In this document: one piece after another, positions 1 through 9,252 of the stretch
How positions within the stretch are numbered: the stretch's first letter is position 1
Layout: the number at the start of each line of letters is the position of its first letter
Assembly: GCF_900113025.1 (NCBI RefSeq)
Contig: NZ_FONT01000006.1
Location: 155,134-219,133, forward strand
Length of the DNA stretch: 64,000 nt
Source of the DNA: Alteribacillus iranensis
Lineage (GTDB): Bacteria > Bacillota > Bacilli > Bacillales > Marinococcaceae
Direction of reading: 5' to 3'
Notes under the pieces: model-generated
What the model saw: the letters and a program-made list of their open reading frames with translations, nothing else
Database searches by the model: none
Told to the model about the DNA's origin: nothing
Position numbers and translations under genes: made by a program

Positions 1-345
1 CACTTTTTATCAACGAATCAAGATGCCGTTTTACCAACGGAGCAGGGACTTTCTCCTGGTAATGGAGCTATATCTGCTGCCATCACTACTGCAACTGGAA
101 AGAATCCAGTTTTTATCGGCAAACCGGAAAGCATCATGATTGAGCAGGCACAAAAGAAAATAAATTTAGAGAAAGAAGAAATTGTTCTCATCGGGGATAA
201 CTATGACACGGATATATTAGCGGGCATTCGGGCGGGTGTAGACACAATACATGTAAATACTGGGGTAACAACGACAAAAGAAGTGAGTGACAAAGAAATT
301 CAACCAACTTATAAAATTTCTTCTTTATCGGAATGGCTTTTGTAG
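1..345 (+). CDS. yutF: HAD-IIA (NagD-like) phosphatase YutF, C-terminal part
   Basis: The reading frame is open from the first base of the window to a TAG stop, giving the last 114 residues; the N-terminal half lies outside. The visible part carries a GKP segment followed by the HAD motif IV region GDNYDTDI, whose aspartates bind the catalytic magnesium in this superfamily. Family members are cytoplasmic phosphatases for small phosphorylated metabolites; the substrate cannot be told from sequence. yutF also precedes yutH and the threonine operon in Bacillus subtilis, which supports the name. A downstream ATG at 136 is internal and is not the real start. Confidence 0.85.
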   Translation, partial: HFLSTNQDAVLPTEQGLSPGNGAISAAITTATGKNPVFIGKPESIMIEQAQKKINLEKEEIVLIGDNYDTDILAGIRAGVDTIHVNTGVTTTKEVSDKEIQPTYKISSLSEWLL

Positions 346-424
346 CATTATCCATGAACTTTGAATGAACTCCTGCCTCTCTTTCATATAATCTTTACAG
401 AACGTAGAGGGCGGGGGATATTTA

Positions 425-1453
425 ATGATACAGCGTGACATTTATCAACATTATGGATTATATGCAGAAGAGCTTTTTTATGTTGGTCCATACACTGCTT
501 TTACTGTAAAGGAGAAAGATTATGTTCTTGTCCCTGATAAGGGCCATGGAGCAACTGAGTGGGAGGAAAAACTAACATGGGAACAACAAATGAAACAATC
601 GGGAGAATTAAACAGCGCGGTTTTCGTACCAACGCTATCTAGAGAATACTCTGCTCCAATAGATGGGGAGTGGCAGCTATTGTTTCATATTCCAAAGCTC
701 CATGAAGATTTTCCTTACTTGGATAGCTCAGAGGAAGGCAGGCAGCTTGGTGAATTCCACCATAGATCATTGCAATTGTTTGAATCACAGCCTGTAAACA
801 CGTTTGGAGAAAGATGGTGCCAATGGTGGGTGAAACGGATTGAACAGTTGGAAACCTGGTACCAAGAAATACGTAAAAAAAGACGACTCACTGAGATGGA
901 CCGTTGGTTTGTCCAAACTCTGCCCTATTATATCGGGCGTACGGAAAATGCGATACAATGGATAAGAAGCAGTATGGTGAATGCGGGACACAGCGAACAA
1001 GGAACAATTTGTCATTTTTGCTTTACATCAGCTTCCTGGGTCGTTATCAGAGAACGGACGCCGCCGGTTAAATTGCCATCTGATTGGGTATACGACCACC
1101 CTGCTCGTGATATAGCAGAATGGATTCGGTACCAATTGAATGATTTTGAGGCAAGGGATAAACAGAAGAGTATTCTTCAATTTATAAACAGTTATGAGGA
1201 ACGTTTTTCCCTTACATCTTTCACTCGAAATATGATGTTTGGCCGTTTGTTATTTCCGTACCATTATGTAGAACAAGTAGAACAGATTTATTTACGGGAA
1301 GCACCCAAAGAAAATGGAAGGCTGAACGAATGTCTTCAGACAATATGGGATAATGAAGGAGAACAAATGAAGCAAATGAGCTACTTGCTTAAAAATGTAG
1401 TCTCTAACAATGAAAGTCATGAACCTGCTTGGATATGGACATGTACAGAGTAA
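425..1453 (+). CDS. yutH: Spore coat-associated protein YutH
   Basis: This encodes 342 residues and resembles the YutH branch of the CotS-like, kinase-fold spore coat proteins. No intact HxDxxxxN catalytic loop of active aminoglycoside-type kinases is evident, so a structural or coat-associated role is more likely than catalysis (inference from the family). A GGCGGGGGATATTTA stretch just upstream supplies the ribosome site for the ATG. The gene sits between yutF and hom as in Bacillus subtilis; yutG is missing here. Its presence is one of the signs that the organism forms endospores. Confidence 0.8.
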   Translation: MIQRDIYQHYGLYAEELFYVGPYTAFTVKEKDYVLVPDKGHGATEWEEKLTWEQQMKQSGELNSAVFVPTLSREYSAPIDGEWQLLFHIPKLHEDFPYLDSSEEGRQLGEFHHRSLQLFESQPVNTFGERWCQWWVKRIEQLETWYQEIRKKRRLTEMDRWFVQTLPYYIGRTENAIQWIRSSMVNAGHSEQGTICHFCFTSASWVVIRERTPPVKLPSDWVYDHPARDIAEWIRYQLNDFEARDKQKSILQFINSYEERFSLTSFTRNMMFGRLLFPYHYVEQVEQIYLREAPKENGRLNECLQTIWDNEGEQMKQMSYLLKNVVSNNESHEPAWIWTCTE

Positions 1454-1500
1454 GATTGATTCTTAAAAATAGCTTGTAAAAATGATCAGAAGGTTTTATA

Positions 1501-1530
1501 ATGTCCGTGTCTGAGGGACATTTGTTTTTT
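1501..1530 (+). terminator. Terminator-like hairpin after yutH
   Basis: The inverted repeat ATGTCC/GGACAT has an intervening loop and is followed by TTGTTTTTT. The stem is only 6 bp, so this is a modest terminator. Confidence 0.5.
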
Positions 1531-1556
1531 GGAGAAAAACAATGCTGTTTTACTAA

Positions 1557-1586
1557 TTGACATGTAAGCATTTTGTATGACATGAT
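1557..1586 (+). promoter_or_regulatory. Candidate sigma-A promoter of the threonine operon
   Basis: A perfect TTGACA (1557-1562) lies 18 bp before CATGAT (1581-1586), about 50 bp upstream of the hom start. The -35 is strong and the -10 is a 4/6 match. No attenuator-like hairpin is visible between it and hom. Confidence 0.5.
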
Positions 1587-1632
1587 ATGTATCAAATATA
1601 CGCACGGATTTAGTGTAAGGGGTGGAGAAATT

Positions 1633-2934
1633 ATGGCTCAGGACGTAGTCGTTGGACTGCTGGGATTAGGTACAGTAGGAAGCGGAGTTATCCAGATTAT
1701 CAACGATCATCAACGAGAATTGCAACATCAAGTAGGACGGCCTGTGAAGATTGGGAAAGTACTGGTACGTGATAAAACGAAACCTCGTGATATTGCTATC
1801 AACGAAGACCAATTAACAGAAGACGCAGCCGAGATTTTGAATGATCCGAATATAGATGTTGTGATTGAAGTAATGGGTGGCGTACAAGAGGCTCGCGAAT
1901 ATATTTTGGAAGCTTTAGGTAATAAAAAACATGTAGTGACTGCTAACAAAGATTTGATGGCTCTCTATGGCTCAGAGTTACTCAAAGTTGCAGCGGACAA
2001 CAGCTGTGACTTATTTTTTGAAGCAAGTGTTGCTGGAGGAATACCTATTATTCGCGGTTTAACGGAAGGCTTGTCGTCTGATCGGATTACGGAAATGATG
2101 GGGATTGTAAATGGAACGACAAACTATATCCTCACAAAAATGGACCAGGAAGGTCGAGACTATGATGAAGTATTGAAAGAAGCACAAGCGTTAGGATTCG
2201 CAGAGAGCGACCCCACATCAGATGTTGAAGGGCTGGATGCGGCGCGAAAAATGGCGATTCTAGGCACATTAGGGTTCTCAACAGACATAGCTCTCGAAGA
2301 TGTCATTGTTAGAGGTATTACAACAGTGACCACGGAGGACATGGAATATTGTCGCCAATTAGGCTATACATTAAAACTTATTGGCCTTGCGAAACGTAAA
2401 GAGGGAAGAGTAGAAGTAACTGTTCAGCCTATGTTGCTCCCTGACAGTCATCCGCTTGCAGCTGTGAATGATGAGTACAATGCCGTCTACGTGTACGGTG
2501 AAGCGATAGGGGAAACCATGTTTTATGGACCAGGGGCGGGTTCACTGCCAACCGCAACAGCAATTGTTTCAGACTTAGTTGCCGTGATTAAAAACTATGT
2601 TCTCGGTGTGAATGGCCACTCGATTCCTACCCCTTTATTTGAGAAACAATTAAAGTCTGATGAAGAAGTGGAAGCTAAATATTTCTTACGGTTGCATGTA
2701 AAGGATGAAACGGGAACCTTTAAGGCAGTAACTTCATTGTTTGCCCAGGAAGATGTAAGTTTCGAAAAACTATTACAGTGGCCGTTGGAAACAGAAGAAC
2801 CGGCAGCAGAAGTTGTGATCGTCACTCATAAGACGAACCGCGCAGTGTATGAACGGATCTATAACGAATTAGAGAACATGGATGTTGTGATAGATGTAAA
2901 AAGCAGTTACCGCGTTGAGGGAGGACATCAGTAA
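1633..2934 (+). CDS. hom: Homoserine dehydrogenase
   Basis: Hom reduces aspartate semialdehyde to homoserine, the branch step toward threonine and methionine. I chose the ATG at 1633 because AAGGGGTGG precedes it at good spacing and because the resulting 433 residues match the usual Bacillus length; an upstream ATG at 1573 has no ribosome site. The N-terminus carries the nucleotide-binding [11 protein letters not shown] (8-18). The catalytic-domain motif [10 protein letters not shown] follows near residue 200, and a C-terminal ACT domain covers about residues 350-425, which in this family is used for threonine feedback. The TAA stop overlaps the thrC ATG by one base, so translation is coupled. 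Confidence 0.97.
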   Translation: MAQDVVVGLLGLGTVGSGVIQIINDHQRELQHQVGRPVKIGKVLVRDKTKPRDIAINEDQLTEDAAEILNDPNIDVVIEVMGGVQEAREYILEALGNKKHVVTANKDLMALYGSELLKVAADNSCDLFFEASVAGGIPIIRGLTEGLSSDRITEMMGIVNGTTNYILTKMDQEGRDYDEVLKEAQALGFAESDPTSDVEGLDAARKMAILGTLGFSTDIALEDVIVRGITTVTTEDMEYCRQLGYTLKLIGLAKRKEGRVEVTVQPMLLPDSHPLAAVNDEYNAVYVYGEAIGETMFYGPGAGSLPTATAIVSDLVAVIKNYVLGVNGHSIPTPLFEKQLKSDEEVEAKYFLRLHVKDETGTFKAVTSLFAQEDVSFEKLLQWPLETEEPAAEVVIVTHKTNRAVYERIYNELENMDVVIDVKSSYRVEGGHQ

Positions 2935-4004
2935 TGAGCAGCTGGAGAGGTTTACTACACGAATACAAGGAACATTTACCGGTAAATGAGAATACCCCCT
3001 TGTTAACATTGAATGAAGGAAATACACCGTTAATTCCTTTAGAGCGTTTGTCTGAAGAATGGGGAGCGGAAATTTACGTAAAAACAGAAGGAGTGAACCC
3101 AACAGGTTCATTTAAAGATCGCGGCATGGTTATGGCAGTGGCTAAGGCAAAAGAAGAGGGAAGCAAAGCAATTATATGTGCTTCTACTGGTAACACGTCC
3201 GCTGCAGCAGCTGCTTATGGAGCGAGAGCCGGCCTTCGTTGCATTGTCGTTATACCTGAAGGGAAAATTGCACTAGGGAAACTTGCCCAAGCTGTCATGT
3301 ATGGGGCGGAAGTGTTTGAAATCAAGGGGAACTTTGACAATGCCCTTGATATTGTCCGTTCGGTGAGTGAAAAGGAAAATATTACTCTCGTGAACTCAGT
3401 AAACCCATACCGTATTGAAGGTCAAAAAACATCTGCGTTTGAAATTTGTGATGTGTTGGGAGAAGCGCCTGACGTATTATCAATTCCTGTTGGAAATGCA
3501 GGGAACATAACAGCTTATTGGAAAGGCTTCAAGGAGTATAATGAGGCTAAAAATACAGGGCTTCCTGAAATGAGAGGGTTTGAGGCAGAAGGTTCTGCTG
3601 CTATTGTAAATAACAAAGTTATTGAACAACCGGAAACAGTAGCTACTGCTATTCGCATCGGGAATCCAGCCAGCTGGTCTAAAGCAGTAGAAGCTGCGAA
3701 TGAGTCAAACGGAAAGATTAGTATGGTAACAGATGAAGAAATATTATCGGCATATCAAACTCTTGCTCAAAAAGAAGGGGTGTTTGCTGAGCCGGCTTCC
3801 TGTGCCTCTATTGCAGGCTTGAAAAAACAGTTGGACAATGGCGAAATAAAGAAAGGATCAAAAGTGGTCTGTGTATTGACAGGGAATGGATTAAAAGATC
3901 CGAATACCGCTATCGATACAATTACGGTGAAGCCAACTGTTATTCCTAATAATGAGGAGGCATTTTTAGAAAAGCTTAAGGGAGGCGCGTCAGGTGGCAG
4001 GTAA
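2934..4004 (+). CDS. thrC: Threonine synthase
   Basis: ThrC is a PLP enzyme that converts O-phosphohomoserine to threonine. The 356-residue protein contains the PLP-lysine motif [10 protein letters not shown], with the lysine at residue 61, a STGNTSAA phosphate-binding segment and a C-terminal LTGNGLKD. The length is that of the short bacterial class found in Bacillus. It overlaps hom by one base (TAATG) and thrB by 11 bases, so the three genes form one tight operon. Confidence 0.97.
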   Translation: MSSWRGLLHEYKEHLPVNENTPLLTLNEGNTPLIPLERLSEEWGAEIYVKTEGVNPTGSFKDRGMVMAVAKAKEEGSKAIICASTGNTSAAAAAYGARAGLRCIVVIPEGKIALGKLAQAVMYGAEVFEIKGNFDNALDIVRSVSEKENITLVNSVNPYRIEGQKTSAFEICDVLGEAPDVLSIPVGNAGNITAYWKGFKEYNEAKNTGLPEMRGFEAEGSAAIVNNKVIEQPETVATAIRIGNPASWSKAVEAANESNGKISMVTDEEILSAYQTLAQKEGVFAEPASCASIAGLKKQLDNGEIKKGSKVVCVLTGNGLKDPNTAIDTITVKPTVIPNNEEAFLEKLKGGASGGR

Positions 4005-4923
4005 GAAGATTGTTATTACTGTACCTGCCAGTTCCGCTAATTTGGGTCCTGGATTTGATTCTATTGGGCTAGCAGTTAATAAGTACTTAACATTAGAAGC
4101 AGAACGGGCAGATGAATGGTCTTTTCATTCAAATTCGGCCGAATTAGCGAATATGCCGTCAGGGAAAGATAATTTAGTGTATCAAACAGCTTTACGTGTA
4201 TCGGAAGATCTAGGGGTGACTCTGCCTCCTTGTAACGTCCGTATGACGAGTGATATCCCTCTTGCAAGAGGGCTGGGAAGCAGTGCAGCTGCTATTGTAG
4301 CTGCTATTGAATTAGCAAACTGGCTCACGGGGGCATCACTAACAAAGGAAGAAAAGATGCGTTATGCAAGTAGAGAAGAAGGCCATCCAGATAATGTAGG
4401 GCCATGCTTGTATGGAGGATTGATCATCGGGTTACATACGGAAACATCGACAGATATTGTACGTTGTGGCGTTCCGGATGTTGATTTAGTGCTTGCCATA
4501 CCATCTGCGGAATTGATGACAAAGGAAGCAAGGGGAGTGCTGCCAGATAGATTGGAGTATCAGGAGGCCATCCAAGGCAGCGCAATAGGTAATGTACTAA
4601 CCGCGGCTCTTTTGAAAGAAGATTGGGACCTTGCGGGACGTATGATGGCGAAGGACTTGTTCCATCAACCTTACCGGGCGAAGCTAGTTCCTGGATTAAC
4701 AGAGATATTAGAGAATGCTCGCAAATACGGAGCTTATGGTGCGGCATTAAGCGGAGCAGGTCCTACTTTGATGTGTCTTGTTCCCTATGATGAAGGAGAA
4801 AAGGTAAGAGAAGCTCTTCAGAGAGATTTTCCTCAGTACTCCATTCAAACCGCCAAACCAGCACCATTTGGATCAGTTGTACGGTTTGTGAATGAAAACC
4901 GGAGTACGAGTATGTCTACATGA
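3994..4923 (+). CDS. thrB: Homoserine kinase
   Basis: ThrB phosphorylates homoserine for use by ThrC. It belongs to the GHMP kinase family: the N-terminal [13 protein letters not shown] is typical, [11 protein letters not shown] (89-99) is the ATP-binding motif, and [10 protein letters not shown] near the C-terminus is motif 3. It begins with GTG inside the end of thrC, after GGGAGG at 3980-3985. The product is 309 residues, normal for the family. It is the last gene of the hom-thrC-thrB operon and is followed by a strong terminator. Confidence 0.97.
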   Translation: MAGKKIVITVPASSANLGPGFDSIGLAVNKYLTLEAERADEWSFHSNSAELANMPSGKDNLVYQTALRVSEDLGVTLPPCNVRMTSDIPLARGLGSSAAAIVAAIELANWLTGASLTKEEKMRYASREEGHPDNVGPCLYGGLIIGLHTETSTDIVRCGVPDVDLVLAIPSAELMTKEARGVLPDRLEYQEAIQGSAIGNVLTAALLKEDWDLAGRMMAKDLFHQPYRAKLVPGLTEILENARKYGAYGAALSGAGPTLMCLVPYDEGEKVREALQRDFPQYSIQTAKPAPFGSVVRFVNENRSTSMST

Positions 4924-4938
4924 GAAGAAAGATAAAGG

Positions 4939-4982
4939 GCTGTACAAGTGGTCATGAAATGGCACTTGTACAGCTTTTTTTC
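4939..4982 (+). terminator. Rho-independent terminator of the threonine operon
   Basis: A perfect 12-bp inverted repeat, GCTGTACAAGTG/CACTTGTACAGC, is followed directly by eight T residues. Confidence 0.92.
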
Positions 4983-5086
4983 GTTCTTCAAAAGGCTTTT
5001 CATTAACAATAGGGTAACGCATAGGACGCAGAGAAAAAACATATTCGCTTTCCGTGTGCATATCCTTCTCGCCTGCCAAATTCCTA

Positions 5087-5114
5087 TAAAAAAAAGCTGT
5101 CCTTTAAGGACAGC
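5087..5114 (-). terminator. Terminator of yutI
   Basis: The palindrome GCTGTCCTTTAAGGACAGC (5096-5114) is followed on the minus strand by nine T residues. Confidence 0.85.
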
Positions 5115-5139
5115 CATCATATCGAAATCACGAAATGTG

Positions 5140-5382
5140 TTAAAAAACTTGCTCTATCTCTGTAATGCCAGGTACTTCTTCAACCAACGCACGCTCAATA
5201 CCGGCTTTTAATGTGATGGTAGAAGATGGACAAGTGCCACACGCTCCCATAAGGCGAACTTTGACAATACCGTCTTCCACGTCAACCAACTCAACGTCAC
5301 CGCCATCGCGTAGCAAGAATGGACGTAACTTGTCTAACACTTCCTGTACTTGTGCAAAAATATCTTCTGTCGTTTGTGGCAT
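5140..5382 (-). CDS. yutI: NifU C-terminal-domain iron-sulfur protein YutI
   Basis: The 80-residue protein is a stand-alone NifU C-terminal (Nfu) domain. It has the CxxC pair GACGTCPSS (Cys48 and Cys51) that holds or transfers an iron-sulfur cluster in this family, so it probably acts as a cytoplasmic cluster carrier. The start follows AGGAGAGG. It has its own promoter and terminator. Other iron-sulfur or redox genes (yuzB, yutM, yumC) are close by, as in Bacillus subtilis. Confidence 0.93.
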   Translation of the reverse strand: MPQTTEDIFAQVQEVLDKLRPFLLRDGGDVELVDVEDGIVKVRLMGACGTCPSSTITLKAGIERALVEEVPGITEIEQVF

Positions 5383-5455
5383 GCTCAGACCTCTCCTTTC
5401 ATTTCCCTTACTATTGTTTCCATGGAGGGTGATATTTTATAAGGGATTATATGTT

Positions 5456-5485
5456 ATTGTACTATGGATATCATGCAAATGACAA
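5456..5485 (-). promoter_or_regulatory. Candidate promoter of yutI
   Basis: On the minus strand TTGTCA (5480-5485) and TACAAT (5456-5461) are 18 bp apart, 74 bp upstream of the yutI start. Confidence 0.6.
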
Positions 5486-5503
5486 CTAATATCAATTGGA
5501 TGA

Positions 5504-6574
5504 TTACACGCCAGAATGATGTTTGTACATCCAAAGTACTCCGCTCTTAAGTAAGCGGGCAACACGACCAGTTAACGCAGTGTCTCCCATAACTCCAAAA
5601 CCATGTTTCTTTCCAAGAGAACCAAGAACTCCTTTTAACTTAATAGTAGGGAGTTTGTCAGGAAGCACTTCTCCGTTCCAGCGTTTCTTGAGTACCATGG
5701 CAATTTGGTCAGCTTGTCCTTCTGCAAGCTGGGCACTCGGTGCGTGAGGAAGACTCGCGCAATCCCCAACCACGAAAACATTTTCATTATCAGGCAAGTG
5801 ATGGTGAGGTGTCAATATGACACGCCCTTTTTTATCTTTCTCTGTATCCATTTCTCGAACTACTTTGTTCGGTTGGATACCAGCCGTCCAAATAATAGCG
5901 TCCGACTTGATGAATTCCTCGTGATTGTATAGGCCTTCCTCTGTCACTTCCGTGATATTTGAGTTGCTAATCACTTCGACTTCATGTGTTTCAAACCAAT
6001 TTTGTACATAGTTACTTAACCTCTTTGGGAACATAGGAAGAATTGTCTCTCCACGATCAAATAACTTAATGTGTAAGTCGGACCGACTTTCCCGGAGCTC
6101 ACTAGCTATTTCCACTCCGCTTAGTCCCGCGCCAATAATGGAAACGATGGAATTGGCAGGAAGGTTATTTAACACTTCATACGTTCTCCGCGTACTTTCC
6201 ATGGATTGAATACTGTACGTATGTTCCGCTGCACCAGGTACGCCATGGTAATTGTCTTCGCTTCCTAAACCGACCACAAGATAATCATAGGAGAGAGGAT
6301 CTTCTCCCTTCATCCGGACCACCTGATTCTTCAAGTCAACTTGCTCAATGGTACCGAAATGAAGTTTTAAGCGCTTATGGGTAGGGAAAGGGACTCTCAC
6401 CTCATGATCGGATTCCGTCCCTGCAGCCAATGCATAGTATTCTGTTTTCATACAATGGTAAGGAAGTTTGTCAACAAGCACTATTTCTACATCTTCCGGA
6501 AGATCATTTGGAAGCAGACGCTGTAATAAGCGCAAGCCACCGTATCCTCCCCCTAAAATAACTAGTTTTTTCAT
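5504..6574 (-). CDS. yutJ: Type II NADH dehydrogenase-like flavoprotein YutJ (C-terminal part of a fused ORF)
   Basis: This is the YutJ portion (356 residues) of a 546-codon open frame that begins with a TetR regulator at 7144. It has an N-terminal FAD-binding LVILGGGYGG, a second dinucleotide site IIGAGLSGVEIA and the C-terminal FAD motif VVGDCASLPH, as in NDH-2 enzymes that pass electrons from NAD(P)H to quinone at the membrane face. An internal ATG at 6574 is preceded by AAGGGG with a 10-base gap, so YutJ may also be made alone. No stop separates it from the TetR sequence; see the next entry. Confidence 0.85.
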   Translation of the reverse strand: MKKLVILGGGYGGLRLLQRLLPNDLPEDVEIVLVDKLPYHCMKTEYYALAAGTESDHEVRVPFPTHKRLKLHFGTIEQVDLKNQVVRMKGEDPLSYDYLVVGLGSEDNYHGVPGAAEHTYSIQSMESTRRTYEVLNNLPANSIVSIIGAGLSGVEIASELRESRSDLHIKLFDRGETILPMFPKRLSNYVQNWFETHEVEVISNSNITEVTEEGLYNHEEFIKSDAIIWTAGIQPNKVVREMDTEKDKKGRVILTPHHHLPDNENVFVVGDCASLPHAPSAQLAEGQADQIAMVLKKRWNGEVLPDKLPTIKLKGVLGSLGKKHGFGVMGDTALTGRVARLLKSGVLWMYKHHSGV

Positions 6575-7144
6575 GGTTTGACGTCCCCTTTTTGTTAAAA
6601 TTGCCTTTAAACTTGTGTAGAGAAGCAGCATTAATCGATCCAGGAACAGTTCACGTGTATCATCTGTACTCATTGCCAAACAATAATAGAAGTGACTATT
6701 GATCACGTCGGCCCATATTGTAATGTCGGTATCTGATTTTATTTCCCCTTGTTTTTCCCCTTCTTTTAATAATTCTATCCAAATATCAGATAGCATAGAA
6801 TTTTTTTCGGTCATATGCTGCCAAACTTGCCGCGTTAACGCGGGGTTAAGATGATAATCTCCGAGAAAGAAGCTGAAATAAGCACGCAATTTGGAGAGGA
6901 AATTCAGGCGGTACAGCCCATACGCCGCCATGTATTCATCGATTTGATGGAGGCGGTTTTCTGCCAATGTCTCCATAATCGATTCCTTCGTTGGAAAATA
7001 ATTGAAAAATGTACCTTTGGCAACTTTCGCTTCTTTCGTTATTTCCTGTACAGTTGCTTCTTCAAACCCTTTTTCACGAAACAAAGTAATTGCAGCTGTT
7101 AATATTTTTTCCCGGGTCTGCTGCTTTTTTTGTGATCTATTCAT
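5504..7144 (-). CDS. TetR regulator fused in frame to NADH dehydrogenase YutJ
   Basis: One uninterrupted frame of 546 codons runs from the ATG at 7144 (TGGAGGA ribosome site at 7151-7157) to 5504. Residues 1-190 are a complete TetR/AcrR-type regulator: the helix-turn-helix includes TVQEITKEAKVAKGTFFNYF, followed by a helical ligand domain of usual length. Residue 191 is the start Met of YutJ. The joint reads Lys-Arg-Gly-Arg-Gln-Thr-Met. The Gln codon CAA (6578-6580) is one transition away from a TAA stop, so the fusion could have come from loss of a stop. Whether a full-length fusion, separate YutJ, or both are made is open. Confidence 0.7.
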   Translation of the reverse strand: MNRSQKKQQTREKILTAAITLFREKGFEEATVQEITKEAKVAKGTFFNYFPTKESIMETLAENRLHQIDEYMAAYGLYRLNFLSKLRAYFSFFLGDYHLNPALTRQVWQHMTEKNSMLSDIWIELLKEGEKQGEIKSDTDITIWADVINSHFYYCLAMSTDDTRELFLDRLMLLLYTSLKAILTKRGRQTMKKLVILGGGYGGLRLLQRLLPNDLPEDVEIVLVDKLPYHCMKTEYYALAAGTESDHEVRVPFPTHKRLKLHFGTIEQVDLKNQVVRMKGEDPLSYDYLVVGLGSEDNYHGVPGAAEHTYSIQSMESTRRTYEVLNNLPANSIVSIIGAGLSGVEIASELRESRSDLHIKLFDRGETILPMFPKRLSNYVQNWFETHEVEVISNSNITEVTEEGLYNHEEFIKSDAIIWTAGIQPNKVVREMDTEKDKKGRVILTPHHHLPDNENVFVVGDCASLPHAPSAQLAEGQADQIAMVLKKRWNGEVLPDKLPTIKLKGVLGSLGKKHGFGVMGDTALTGRVARLLKSGVLWMYKHHSGV

Positions 7145-7210
7145 TATGTATCCTCCAATAATGGGAAAAACAAAATATATCGATATCAGTAAACAAGAAT
7201 GAAACATAAA

Positions 7211-7260
7211 AAATGACCCCGGTCATTTATGATTATAACGACTGTGTGGCGATTTTACAA
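7211..7260 (-). promoter_or_regulatory. Promoter with palindromic operator for the tetR-yutJ gene
   Basis: On the minus strand TTGTAA (7255-7260) lies 17 bp before a perfect TATAAT (7232-7237). Immediately downstream, over the expected transcription start, is the palindrome AAATGACCCCGGTCATTT (7211-7228) with 8-bp arms. This is the usual position and form of a TetR-family operator, so autorepression by the encoded TetR domain is the simplest reading. Confidence 0.75.
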
Positions 7261-7373
7261 CAATTCATTGAAAAACAAATCACGGTATGGAAAGTCCATG
7301 TCGAAAGCATACACATTGACTATTTTCTTGACGAACGATAGGATAAGAAAAGATAATTAAAGAGGTGTTATGG

Positions 7374-7610
7374 ATGCTTCCTATTATAGAATTTTGTATG
7401 AGTAATTTGGCAAGCGGCACAGAGGAAGTGAGAGCTGAACTCGAAAAAGATCCAAACTTAGACATTATAGAGTATGGTTGTCTTGGTAATTGCGCTCACT
7501 GTGCTATGAATATGTACGCTTTAGTAAATGGAGAAATAGTGGACGGTGAGGATCCGGATGAGTTGCTTGCCAATATTTATAAACATTTAGAGGACAACCC
7601 CATGTTCTAG
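7374..7610 (+). CDS. yuzB: DUF1450 small cysteine-rich protein YuzB
   Basis: The 78-residue protein is a YuzB-type DUF1450 member. It has Cys8 and a C-x3-C-x2-C cluster (Cys36, Cys40, Cys43) that could bind metal or a cluster; its function is not established. I chose ATG 7374, preceded by AGAGGTG; a GTG at 7365 in the same frame would add three residues. It lies between the yutJ and yutM genes, a context of redox and iron-sulfur proteins. Confidence 0.85.
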   Translation: MLPIIEFCMSNLASGTEEVRAELEKDPNLDIIEYGCLGNCAHCAMNMYALVNGEIVDGEDPDELLANIYKHLEDNPMF

Positions 7611-7743
7611 AGAGTATCCTCATGGTGCTCTCTACGGAGTGGGTTGCTTAAAAATTATCCGCTTTGCAGATCGATTGATAGCAAACAAAGAAAGCGTTAT
7701 ACTTACATTAAGGCATGCCAACTATGACGAAGGAGGTCATATA

Positions 7744-8097
7744 ATGATCAATGTTACCGAGGCGGCTGCTAGTCACGTCCAGCAAATGAAAGAAGAAGAA
7801 GGTAACCCAAGTCTTATGCTTCGTGTTGGAGTAAAAGGCGGTGGCTGTTCTGGACTCTCTTACAGTTTAGGATTTGATGAAAATGTAAATGAAGATGATC
7901 AAATCGAAGAAATGAACGGGCTGAAATTAGTAGTGGATAAGGAAAGCGCTCCTATCTTAGATGGTGTAACCATTGACTATAAACAAAATATGATGGGCGG
8001 AGGGTTTACCATTGATAACCCGAATGCCATTGTTTCCTGCGGATGTGGATCATCTTTTAAAACCGCAACTCACGCGGGAACACCGGAAGATTGCTAA
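7744..8097 (+). CDS. yutM: HesB/IscA-family A-type iron-sulfur carrier YutM
   Basis: The 117-residue protein has the three conserved A-type carrier cysteines: Cys35 in GGGCSGLSY, and Cys99 and Cys101 in SCGCGSSF. Such proteins accept iron-sulfur clusters and pass them to apo-enzymes. The ATG at 7744 has a consensus AAGGAGG; an upstream in-frame start at 7639 has none and would add 35 unconserved residues. A strong terminator follows. The gene is convergent with yumC. Confidence 0.92.
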   Translation: MINVTEAAASHVQQMKEEEGNPSLMLRVGVKGGGCSGLSYSLGFDENVNEDDQIEEMNGLKLVVDKESAPILDGVTIDYKQNMMGGGFTIDNPNAIVSCGCGSSFKTATHAGTPEDC

Positions 8098-8134
8098 TAT
8101 GACACCGAGAGAACTCGCTGAAATACGAAAAAGA

Positions 8135-8167
8135 GCCACGGGAACATTATCCCCCGTGGCTTTTTTT
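8135..8167 (+). terminator. Terminator after yutM
   Basis: GCCACGGG/CCCGTGGC with a 10-base loop is followed by seven T residues. Confidence 0.9.
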
Positions 8168-8196
8168 ATTCCGCCTATTCTACCTAATCAAGAACA

Positions 8197-9186
8197 TTAA
8201 AACATATGGGAGCTGTGCCCCGGCTGCAGTCTTGCTTTTGGATCTAAATAAGCTTTGGCATTATTTACTGCCGTTGGAGCTTCACCAAAACCAGTGGCAA
8301 TTAACTTTACTTTGCCATCGTACGTAGTTACATCACCTGCAGCGTAAATGCCTTCAATATTAGTTTCCATTTTAGAATTCACTTTAATCATATTTTTTTC
8401 GAACTCTAATCCCCAATTTTTTATAGGGCCAAGAGAGGATACAAACCCGTAATTACATATTAAACTATCCACGCTAATTGATTCCGTCTTATCTCCCTTT
8501 ACTTCTTCTAAGATTACTTGTTCAATGCGATTACCGTTACCTGCGAGATCTTTAACTTGAAAAGGAGTTAGAATACGTACATTTGACTTTTCTAATTGTT
8601 CAACACTATGTTCATGAGCTCTAAACTTATCACGTCGGTGAACAAGTGTAACGTCAGCGATTGGGTCAAGCATATTTGCCCAGTCTACTGCTGAATCCCC
8701 GCCACCGAGTATCATTACTTTTTGACCTTTAAACTGCTGTAAGTCATTTACAAAATAGTGAAGATTGCTTTCTTCATATGCTTCACAACCTTCAATTTTA
8801 AGTTTGCGAGGTTGAAAGGCACCCACACCGGCAGTAATGATGATTGTTTTAGAATAGTGTGTTTCCTGGTCAGTCTGTAATTCAAAGATATTCTCGTCGG
8901 TTTTCGACACATCATTTACCGACTGATTGAGAACGACTTCCGTCTCAAACATGTTCATTTGCTCGATTAAATTATCCACTAACTCTTGGGCACGAATTTT
9001 TGGGAAACCTGCTACATCGTATATATACTTCTCTGGATATAAAGCTGATAATTGCCCGCCTAATTGAGGCATACTCTCTATAATTTTTACTTTCGCTTGG
9101 CGCATCCCGCTATAGAAAGCTGTAAATAATCCTGCAGGCCCACCCCCGAGGATCGTTATATCATAAATATCTTGTTCTTGGACCAA
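8197..9186 (-). CDS. yumC: Ferredoxin/flavodoxin-NADP+ reductase, type 2 (YumC)
   Basis: YumC is a thioredoxin-reductase-like flavoprotein that exchanges electrons between NADPH and ferredoxin or flavodoxin, without the redox-active CxxC of thioredoxin reductase. The protein shows [13 protein letters not shown] for FAD near the N-terminus, [13 protein letters not shown] for NADP and [10 protein letters not shown] near the C-terminus. I place the start at TTG 9186 because GGAGGTGG lies eight bases upstream and because the resulting 329 residues align with the known YumC N-terminus. An ATG further upstream (9234) would add 16 residues and has no ribosome site. Confidence 0.93.
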   Translation of the reverse strand: MVQEQDIYDITILGGGPAGLFTAFYSGMRQAKVKIIESMPQLGGQLSALYPEKYIYDVAGFPKIRAQELVDNLIEQMNMFETEVVLNQSVNDVSKTDENIFELQTDQETHYSKTIIITAGVGAFQPRKLKIEGCEAYEESNLHYFVNDLQQFKGQKVMILGGGDSAVDWANMLDPIADVTLVHRRDKFRAHEHSVEQLEKSNVRILTPFQVKDLAGNGNRIEQVILEEVKGDKTESISVDSLICNYGFVSSLGPIKNWGLEFEKNMIKVNSKMETNIEGIYAAGDVTTYDGKVKLIATGFGEAPTAVNNAKAYLDPKARLQPGHSSHMF

Positions 9187-9223
9187 AGTGTCCACCTCCA
9201 TCTTAACTTCTTCATACAATCTT

Positions 9224-9252
9224 ATTATAAGCATAGGAGTATTTATTTTAAA
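9224..9252 (-). promoter_or_regulatory. Candidate yumC promoter
   Basis: The minus strand has a perfect TATAAT (9224-9229) with a weak TTTAAA (9247-9252) 17 bp upstream, about 38 bp before the TTG start. Confidence 0.45.

Noticed and set aside
4424..4747. 107-codon antisense frame inside thrB
   Set aside because: Shadow of thrB with no recognisable domain.
5504..7144. The TetR-YutJ joint as a simple frameshift sequencing error
   Set aside because: Both halves are complete and already in the same frame, so an insertion or deletion would not create it; only a base substitution in a stop codon could.
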